From contig JAKUCV010003073.1 of assembly GCA_028386065.3 (NCBI GenBank), positions 42,360 through 106,359 on the forward strand: a stretch of 64,000 bases of DNA, read 5' to 3'. A program made the translations under genes and the position numbers. This DNA is from Turnera subulata (Eukaryota > Streptophyta > Magnoliopsida > Malpighiales > Passifloraceae). Under the pieces are notes generated by a model, which worked only from the letters and a program-made list of their open reading frames with translations, made no database searches and was not told where the DNA came from. This document shows, one piece after another, positions 55,528 through 64,000 of the stretch. Position 1 is the stretch's first letter, and each line of letters starts with the position of its first letter.

Positions 55528-57071
55528 TGTAAGTTTCCGTAAGCTTTATGACACTCATATATTATAAGAACACGCAGCGGAAACACGGAAACTAACCTAG
55601 GAACACAAGTGAAGCATGCATAAACCGTATAACAAAATTTCGTACCTGGAGGATTAGGATCTTTCACCTAATAGCTGGAAGGAATCAGCAAGAGCTAGAC
55701 AACGGCCTGGCTCCTCTATGGTATCCATACAAACCGTGATCGGCTTGATATCGTCACATGAAACAAGCCTCGAGCTCTCCCGGACTGATGTGCTAGCAAG
55801 AGTGAACCGGGAGCAACAACTTTGTGGTGTTTGTGTGTATGGTTATCTTCTTTCTTTCACAAAGAATGAAGAAGAGGTGTGTGTCGTGTTTTTTTTGAAT
55901 TTGCAGAAGCAAAAACGTTAGAGTGAGGGAGGGAATGATCTGATCATTACACACTAAACCCACTTAACAAAAGCTTTGGCCTAATGGCAAACATGGTGGA
56001 CCAAAAGCAGCATTATGATAATGCATCCACATAATCATGTTACCCACTAAAGCACAAAGCACACCAACTCATCACAACACTTAAAGGGGCTCAATTATGC
56101 TGACATTCAGCAAACCAAACCACCCAAAAACGACCCTAGTCCAACCACGGTCCAACCGCGGTCCGACCACACCCGGTCCAACCATGGTCCAACCACGGTT
56201 CAACCACCTGCTCGAATCAACGGTTCTATGTGTGTGACCCTGTAGGAACTTGTAACGTCTGGCAATAATTGTAAAATCCCATTTCACAATTATAAACAAA
56301 GAGCGGCGTCTAGCAACACATCATTGCTACCCGAACGACAAGATCAGTACTGATTCTCTATGCCTCGGAACATGTCATCGTCCTTTCGTCCCATTAACTA
56401 GATCAAACACGAGACATGGAATATGTCATTCTCGTATATGTTTAATCTATGTTTCTTGATTCCCGAGTTAACTGTATAAAACGGATACCCGTGATATCAC
56501 CATATCACCTAATCCGAGCATGGCCATGCATTTAATAGTTCAACTCTATCAAGAAACCATTCGATAATATACCCGTTATATGGGTCGGACGAATCCCCTC
56601 TTGATCAATCAAAACCCACTACATAATCATCATATACCCATTGATTACCCTTATGTCCACCCAGTTACGGATGACTAGGAATAATATCAAAGTACATGAT
56701 TCATATGTCGGATACCTTGACGATCTTAGGTCGGAGGAAAATACATCTATAAGAACCACTAATGACATACATATAACGTTCCATGTAGGGTTCTTATGTG
56801 GGTCGGTCCAGTCCACAAGTTCTCCAACTTGTACCCGTATGTAGAATTCATATCACATATGCAATTCTCAACATACACTAGTCTTAATTTATTATTACAA
56901 CCCATCCGTAATAAGAATCGACTAGGGACATTTAAGAATATGAAATATTCTAGGGTTATAGGTATGTGCAAGCATTTATCTCATAAACGATACTTATTGG
57001 AATAACCTTAATGTGTATACATGACTACAAATAATCATCCATGATTGGCTTTTGGGCATATTACACTAACA
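55528..57071 (-). repeat. copia 3' LTR of third element
   Basis: 1544 bp, TGTAAGTTTCCG to TTACACTAACA. The adjacent ATCTCCCACTTGCAC at 57072-57086 is the polypurine tract on the other strand. Confidence 0.9.
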
Positions 57072-58535
57072 ATCTCCCACTTGCACTAAAGCCAATCATC
57101 CATATATCTTATACATGTGGATCTAGCATGACCATCATGCTTCCGCTGTGTGAGAGGCTCAGTCAGAAGATCTGCTACATAGTTCTCAAATGGAACTTTG
57201 TACAGCCACAGTTGTAGAGTCGGCAACTGTTTCTTGCCTGGAACTCTTCCAGCAAACAGCGCCACATCCAAGACAAAACACATATCCTGATTGTGATCTG
57301 AAATCATCCCTGTCGGTTTGGAAGCTAGCATCGGTGTAACCCTTTACAACGAGCTCATCAGTGCTTCCGTAAACCAGGAATGCATCCTTAGTCCTTCTCA
57401 AGTAGTTAAGGATGTTCTTAACTGCTATCCAGTGACTCTCACCGGGATCAGATTGGTACCTGCTCGTGACACTCAGAGCATAAGCGGCATCTGGTCGAGT
57501 ACATAGCATGGCGTACATGATGGATCCTATAGCCGAAGCATAAAGGATCTGGCTCATATGCTCTCTCTCCTTAGATGTACTAGGACATTGACTCTTTGAG
57601 AGAGAGACGCAATGTGACAAGGGCAAGAATCCCTTCTTGGACTTCTCCATGCTAAACCTCTTTAGCACCTTGTCAATATACGTACTTTGACTTAGCCCGA
57701 GAAGCCTTTTGGATCTATCTCTATAGATCTTAATACCTAACACTTAGGTAGCTTCTCCTAAGTCCTTCATTGAGAAATTCTTTCTTAACCAAGTCTTTGC
57801 AGACTTTAGTGTCGGAATATCATTCTCAATAAGTAGGATGTCGTCGACCTACAACAACAAGAAAACAATAGTGCTCCCACTAACCTCCTTGTAAACACAT
57901 GAATCATCTTCACTTTTAATGAAACCAAACTCTTTGATTACATCATTAAAACGAAAATTCCAACTCTTAGAAGCTTGCTTTAGTCTATAAATGGACCTTT
58001 GCAACTTGCATACCATATCTCATAATAACGGTATGCAGCTATAGCCAATAGAATCCGGATGGATTTAATCATGGCGACTGGTGAGAAGGTTTCATCATAG
58101 TCAATACCATGAACTTGCTTGAAACCTTTTACAACCAATTGCCCTTTAAAAGGTAATCACATTACCATCCATGTCGGTTTTTCTCAAAGACCCATTTGCA
58201 CCCTATAAATTTTACCCCTTCGGGTGGATCAACCAAGGTCCATACCTCGTTTTGATACATGGATTCCATTTCCGAATTCATGGCTTCTAGCCACTTCTGG
58301 GAGTCCGGACCCGTAATGGCTTGTTGATAGGAAGTGGGCTCATCCTCATCTATGAGCATCACGTCTCCAGCATGAGTCATGAAAAATCCATATCTCTCAG
58401 GCTCATACCGAGTCCTATTCGACCTACGCGGTCCATGTGTTACAGGTACAGGATTCTCATCCACAACAACTTGCGGATCGTGTCCTTGTTCCATCTCAGC
58501 CTCTATATCTCGAACTTCTTCGAGTTCTATTTTCC
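57072..58535 (-). pseudogene. copia RT and RNase H, internally deleted
   Basis: Reverse strand order: integrase-RT spacer with PTSYQQAITGPDSQKWLEAM and WTLVDPPEGVKFIGCKW (58494-58162); RT middle with several breaks (57745-58160); then LGIKIYRDRSKRLLGLSQST, SAIGSIMYAMLCTRPD, and RNase H up to VADSTT (57743-57186). After STT the frame passes to VAVQSSI and stops: the same internal deletion as at 48405-48707 removes the catalytic E and third D. Confidence 0.87.
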
Positions 58536-60738
58536 TGTAACGCCCCGGATTTTCATAATTTGATTTTCGGGATTTCTGGAATTTTTATTCCAATATTACC
58601 CTTGAGGTATTTTTGAGTTTTAGTCGAGGAAATAAATTATTATGCCTTGGAAATGTCAATTTTAGGTTGGTATGGTTCATGGTTCGGGTCCCGTTGGAAA
58701 CGGATTCGAGAACGGGGTGAAACGCGAAGATTAACGCGGGTACTAGTGAAACTACGTCGTTTTGGAAACTGTTTTTAAAAAAAAAAACAAAACCGCGTTG
58801 ACCAGGGGGTTGACCGCGCCTAAGTGGAACGACATGTCGTCCACTAGGAGCGGCCAAACCCTAGCCGTCCTTCCTTCTCTTCTATCTTTTTCTCTTCGCT
58901 TTTCTCTTCTCTTTTCCTCCTCTCTCTCTCTCTTCTCTTCTCCTCTTCCACAACCCTCTCCCCAAACCAGTACCCTACCCGATCTCTTCCTCTCAACTTC
59001 TTTTTCTTATTTTGGTTCCCTCACACACACACACGACGATGACCATTATCTTGTTTTTTTTTCTTTTGTGCCGCCGCCGCCGCTGCGTCGTGAGAAGGGG
59101 AGGACGCGCTGTGCACAACCGGCGCGAGGTTGCGACGAGGTGGAGCTGTGTTCGGGTCGCCGCCGTTTGTTGGTAAGCCTCGCTGCCTTCTTCCCTTTTT
59201 TTGCAATTCCTTCTTGCTCTTCCGGGTTCTGACAGTGGGTAGTTTTGTGTTGCTGGCGGCGCGTGTGTGTTTGGGTGGTTTGGTGGGAATTGATGCGGGT
59301 ATGGTGATGTTGGTGTGGCTGTGTGGGCGTCGTTTGTTGAAGCAGGGGCTTCTTCACCGGGGGAGAGGCTCGGGATTTGAGCCGTTCGTCGGGTCCGTGC
59401 TCAGAACCGTCACCTGGCTTGGTTTTCGGTAAGGACCCAGAATTCCTCTTGGTTTTTCTTTACAATTCTTGGATCTGGTTCCGTAGCGTAGCTCTTGTGG
59501 TCGGTTAATTTTGGATGTTTTGGTTGGCAGAACTGTGGGATAGATTGATGGTGTAGTGGCAGTTTTGGGTGTTTTCCGGCGGGTTCACCGGAATCCGGCG
59601 AAGGCTCGGAAATTTTTCGGCGAGGCTCGGGAATATTCTGGCGTAGGCTCTGGTCTTTATTTCGGCATTCCACGGTATATATGGTGTATTTTAAATCTAT
59701 ATCCGGCATGTACTTATAATTCAGAATTGGGTTATGTATTTAATTGTGATTAGTGGAAACCGAGAGTGTGAGTAGTATGAGGCCGGTAATTACCGACACG
59801 GGTAGAACCTTAGGCCGGGAATCTTTGGCTTGGATTGACCTTGGACTTAAGTAATGGGCATTAAGCCCAATCCTATAATTAGTTAAATAAGGACTTAAGG
59901 AAGTGGGCTTTGGTCCCGGAAATTGAATTTGGGCTTAGATTGGGCTTTAGGCCGGAAACTCGTAAAGGACATAATGAGTGGGCCACAGGCCCGGGAACTA
60001 CTCTTGGACTTAGTTGGGCTTAAGCCCGGTGAACCTTAGGTCCCGATACTCGGAGTTTTGGTGAGAGAACATTAAGTCGGGTTTAGACCCGGGAATTTCA
60101 TAATTGGCTAACTAGGGACGGGTTTAACTCAGTTGAGCACTATAGTTACATGCATGCACGTCTTTATTGTTATTGTTTGTAATTGGTTGTGTGTGCCGGT
60201 ATTCAGGCACGGGTAATACCTCGGGAGCTGGAGGATCTGTTTTGGGAAAAGCTCCATAGGACAATCGTTGTTGAGGTGACTTTATACGTCTTTCTATGTT
60301 GTATGCATGAGCTCGTTGGATTGGTTTGTTTGCATTGCATGCTTGTTTGCTAACATGCTGTAATCTGTATTGTGTGCCTAAGTGTACCATTTGCTTATGA
60401 GCTGGATATTTGGATTGTTATGGTTTATAACATGTGATGTGATTCTTGGTGTTTTGGTGTGATGTATTGTGGGTCGGAGACCCGATTATCTGATTGAGTT
60501 GTTTATCACACAACCCTGTTAAATCACAATCTCTTGGCACACATGAACTCATAATTGGTGAATAAGAATAATGAACAGTAGAAGTTAGGCTACTGTGTGC
60601 TGATGACCGGTTGTTTCGAGTGGGAAGTGATACCCCTCGGGTTTGCTTGCGGAATAGCAAGTGTTATGCGGATTTGTATATGGGTCTGTAATGACCGGTT
60701 CTACCTCCCTCCTTCTACCTCCCCCTTTCTACCTCCCT

Positions 60739-60770
<32 letters not shown>

Positions 60771-61506
60771 GTGGATATGGTGGGCTTCGTGCCTGATTTT
60801 ATTTGGGCTTATGCCTGGTTGTCTCATGAGACGAGACCGAGCTCGACGCACACAGTAGAGGGCCCTGAATAATAAATTATAATAAGAAAACTTAACACAC
60901 AACAGATGGAGAATAATGAATTGTTTGCTTGATTGCCTTGGCATGTTAGTACTGGTTGTTGTGTGTTGCTCACTTGACTTGTTACTCCTCTTTCTTTCGG
61001 ACTTGTTCTGCACACCTACATAATTAGATTTATACTGCTCACTGAGTAGGCGACTCACATAATCGCCAACGTTGTTTTTTAGACTCATAGATAGCGTGCA
61101 GCCTCTTTCTTCTTTTCCCGGAGTACGGACGTGGTTATCTCAGCAGGTAGCTGTGCTTGATCTCCCGGTTGGATCCATAGAGTCGACATGCATACTGTTT
61201 TGTTTTCTTAATTTTACTCCGTCTATTTCTTCCGCTGCATTGAATTTTTATTGAGATGTCACTATTGGTTTTGGATTACATTAACGGCGGGTTGCCGGGA
61301 TTTGATGTTGATGATGTTTCGGCAGGATGCCGGGTTGTCTTGTGGCTTGTTAAGCCTGTTTCATTTTTCTTCTTTATGACATCTCGTTTTTATTAAGAAT
61401 TTTGGATATTGTTGATATTGGATTTCGTGTCCCGGGTTTCAGGGGTATTTTGGTAATTTCCTTTATTTAAGTATTTTATTGGTAAAATTGGGACACGGGT
61501 GTTTCA
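58536..61506 (+). repeat. gypsy LTR
   Basis: 2971 bp, TGTAACGCCCCGG to GGGACACGGGTGTTTCA. Contains the pyrimidine-rich leader (58865-59030), GGTAAGC at 59172, GGTAAGG at 59428, hairpin motif block 59850-60010, and a CT microsatellite at 60742-60770. Confidence 0.87.
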
Positions 61507-62316
61507 GCTTGGTAGCGGAGCAGGCTTCAGATCCTTGGTTTTGAAAGTGTTTTAAACTTGGTTTTTAAAGTGATTTCCGTGTTTATGCCTGTTTCCGGAT
61601 TTGTGACTTTAAAAGTGTTTTGACTCAAATGCATTCATATAGAGAGTCGTACTATGGATCCGGTGAAGGACACGCACCTGCTGAGGGTCGGGGTGACCCG
61701 GTATTGTTGACGAAATGATATGTTTATCTTTACAGCTTAGGCTGTAACAATGTTTATTTTGTGGTTTATCCACTGATCTATTAGAGTCGGTGTAGACTCT
61801 GGATTCTTGGTTTATGTTCCTTGTCTGGGACGAATTGGCCAATACAAGTAGGAACCATTGGTTTGCTTTAGGATGATACATCTGTCGAGAGATGATTTGA
61901 TGTGATGCTTATGGATCTGATTCTTGTGATCTCGGTGATCATGTTATTTGTGGTCTAATTGTCTGAGTTCGAGGTTTTGAATGTACGTGGGAAATTATTT
62001 TATGGGTGTATTCTTGTTCGGAGCTCGAGATGATTTCTTGAATTAATTTAAGGTTGACCCAATGGTGTACTTGAGGGAATGTCTTTCATTGACACAAGAG
62101 GTATTTAACTGGGTTGAGATTTGAGATACTGGTGGTGTTTGTGATTAAAGAGTTTGATCTTGAATTGTAGTTGAAGTTATTACTTATATACGGGTTGAGG
62201 ATACCGATAGTGTATTCATATTGAGGTTGACTTTTAACGGTGATGTAAATGGAGGTTTTGAATTATACTACTCTTGTTGAGGTTTAGGTTCACCCATACC
62301 TTATGGATGTTGATAA
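61507..62316 (+). other. Non-coding internal region of second coding-poor gypsy element
   Basis: Shares with 18368-19300 the primer site, ATGGATCCGGTG (61654) with the following 50 bases, TTTACAGCTTAGGCTGT, GGCCAATACAAGTA and TCTCGGTGATCAT. No domain is recognisable. Confidence 0.7.
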
Positions 62317-63598
62317 TGTTAGTAATATGCACAAAAGCCAATCATGGATGTTTATTTATAGTCATGTACATACAATTTAAGGTTATTCCAATAAGTATCG
62401 TCTATGAGATAAACGCTTGCACATACTTATAACCCTAGTATATATATATATATTTGATATGTATATTCTTAAATGTCCCTAGTCGATTATTATTACGGAT
62501 GGGTTATAATAATAAATTAAGACTAGCGTATGTTGAGAATTTATATGTGATATGAATTCTACATACGGGTGCAAGTTGGAGAACTTGTGGACTGGACCAA
62601 CCGACATAAGAACACTACATGGAACGTTATATGTATGTCATTAGTGGTTCTTATAGATGTGATTGTCCTCCGACCTGAGATCGTCAAGGTATCCAACATA
62701 TGAATCATGTATTTTGATATTATTCCTAGTCACCCGTAACTGGGTGGACATAAGGGTAATCATCGGGTATATGCCGAGTATGTAGTGGGTTTTGATTGAT
62801 CAAGAGGGGATTCGTCCAACCCATATAACGGGTATATTATCGGATGGTTTCTTGATAGAGTTGAACGGTAAATGCACGGCCGTGCTCGGATTATGATATG
62901 TTGATATCATTGGTATCCGTTTTACACAGTTAACTCGAGGATCAAGAAACCGAGATTAAACATATACGAGATTGACATATTCCATGTCTCGGTTTAATCT
63001 TTATAATGGGACGAAGGGACGATGACATACTTACGAGGCATAGATGGTTGGCTATGTTGGCCACTTTGTTTTGCCTTTATGAGTTGGCACTCACATGGTT
63101 GTGTATGGGCATTATGGATGTGTGGGGATAGGCATTGTGTGCTGATGACACTAGCTGATTCTCACCCCCTTCACCACGTTTTTGGTAGCCCCAAAAACTC
63201 TCTGAAAACATCTCTTTTTGAGTTCTTCTTCTTTGTGAAAGAAGCAAGAGCATTAGCATTCCAAAACACCCTAAACACACACTAGCTCCTACCTTGTTGC
63301 TAGCACATCAAGTGGGAGTGCTCGAGGCTTGATTCGTGTGACGACTCGAAGCCGATCACGGTTCGTGTGGATACCGTAGAGGAGCAGGGCTTCTTCTTGC
63401 TCTAACTGATTCGTTCCAGCCTTCGTCTTGGTCTAGATGATTCGTTCCAGAAGTTGGGTGAAAGACCTCAACCGAACAAGGTACGAAATTTTGTTATACG
63501 GCTTATATGCTTCACATGTGGTTCTTGGCTAAGTTTCCATTGCTTCCGCTGCATCTTTTGCTTGTATATGATTGTCATATAGCCTAGGGAAACTTACA
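62317..63598 (+). repeat. copia 5' LTR of fourth element
   Basis: Shorter than its relatives because the central part with the GGTTGGACC repeats is missing after 63045. It carries a TATATATATATAT run at 62440-62452. Confidence 0.88.
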
Positions 63599-64000
63599 GT
63601 GGTAGCGGAGCTTTCTTGTGAAGCTCTAAACCGTATAAGTGATTCATATGTGATATGGTCACCTTAGAATGTGTAGGAATCATTTTGTGTATGTGATATG
63701 CCAAATGATTTTGAACATGATGTCTTTGTGTTTTGTCAAATGATATGTTGGTTTTGTTTTGGTATATGTGATTTTCCATGCAAGTATATGCATATAGTTG
63801 ATGTGTTTTGAGTAAATATACATGATATGTTTTATGTGATAGAGCATGATCATGTCATATTGTATTCAATTGTGTACATGTGATGTATATGTTGTTGAGG
63901 TTGATTTGTCAAAAATGTTTTTGACAACAAGAACTTGATTGGTATGAGATATCAATCAAGATGTTTTGGCGGTAGATCGAAGAGTTCGACTAAGAAAAAC
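62317..64000 (+). mobile_element. Fourth copia element, 5' LTR and start of leader
   Basis: LTR 62317-63598 (1282 bp, TGTTAGTAATATGC to GGGAAACTTACA), primer site GTGGTAGCGGAGC at 63599, then leader to the window end. The last 90 bases match 31922-32020 of the full copia element, just before palindrome array 5 there. Confidence 0.88.

Larger units (their letters stand above)
55528..58535 (-). mobile_element. Third copia element, reverse orientation, 3' half
   Basis: 3' LTR 55528-57071, then polypurine tract and pol on the reverse strand up to 58535, where a gypsy LTR is inserted. The rest must lie beyond that insertion and outside the window. GCCTC at 55523-55527 would be one half of its target duplication. 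Confidence 0.87.
58536..62316 (+). mobile_element. Second coding-poor gypsy element (5' LTR and internal part)
   Basis: LTR 58536-61506, primer site GCTTGGTAGCGGAGCAGG at 61507, and 0.8 kb of internal sequence related to 18368-19300. No coding domain. Left flank TTTCC (58531-58535). It is cut at 62316 by a copia LTR; its other LTR would lie outside the window. Confidence 0.83.

Overview
The window is repeat-rich nuclear DNA of a flowering plant, probably a eudicot. I see no host gene of ordinary type, no tRNA and no intact rRNA gene. Nearly every base belongs to LTR retrotransposons nested in one another. The families (a chromovirus-type Ty3/gypsy with a TGGTAGCGGAGC primer site, SIRE-type and other Ty1/copia, Tat/Ogre-type gypsy, and a Cassandra-type TRIM carrying 5S rRNA sequence) are all plant families. 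The species cannot be named from the sequence.

Layout. 1-3229: fragments (SIRE-type LTR end, gypsy LTR pieces in both orientations, a 150-bp short element, a truncated copia LTR, an unidentified 0.2-kb piece). 3230-40524: an old, broken chromovirus, the oldest layer. Its LTR is split by a complete non-autonomous SIRE-type element (6170-14137, TSD GTTAT). Its protease-RT junction is split by a coding-poor gypsy element with 3.5-kb LTRs (14896-26479, TSD CTACG). Its RT is split by a solo copia LTR (27244-28788, TSD TTAAG). Its integrase is split by a full-length but defective copia element (30189-39970, TSD GATGA), which itself holds a solo LTR (35865-37204, TSD GCAAG). 40525-52759: a Tat-type element inserted in the chromodomain region, with a Cassandra TRIM in its 5' LTR (TSD GACAT) and a second, deleted copia element replacing most of its body. 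52760-55527: an inverted Tat remnant with an extra ORF antisense to its integrase. 55528-64000: a reverse-oriented copia, broken by another coding-poor gypsy, broken in turn by a fourth copia that runs off the window.

The most unusual signal is a 12-bp palindrome, AACATCGATGTT, present in about 80 exact copies. It is organised as doublets whose centres lie 20-21 bp apart. The arrays sit immediately upstream of the TATA box in SIRE-type LTRs, upstream of a second TATA box that precedes an internal ORF of the same element, and in the untranslated leader of an unrelated copia family. Because each half is a palindrome, each doublet is both a pair of protein-binding-like sites two helical turns apart and a potential 12-bp RNA hairpin with an 8-9 nt loop.

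A second theme is extra genes with their own promoters inside retrotransposons. The SIRE-type element has a reverse-strand 417-codon ORF with its own TATA box, and a forward-strand chimeric gene carrying a LINE-like endonuclease N-terminus with TATA box and AATAAA signal. The inverted Tat remnant has an antisense ORF whose promoter repeats (GGCGGTCATG) match those in Tat LTRs. All pol reading frames are interrupted by stops, frameshifts or insertions, so nothing here looks autonomous. LTR similarity and clean target duplications nevertheless show that several insertions are fairly recent.
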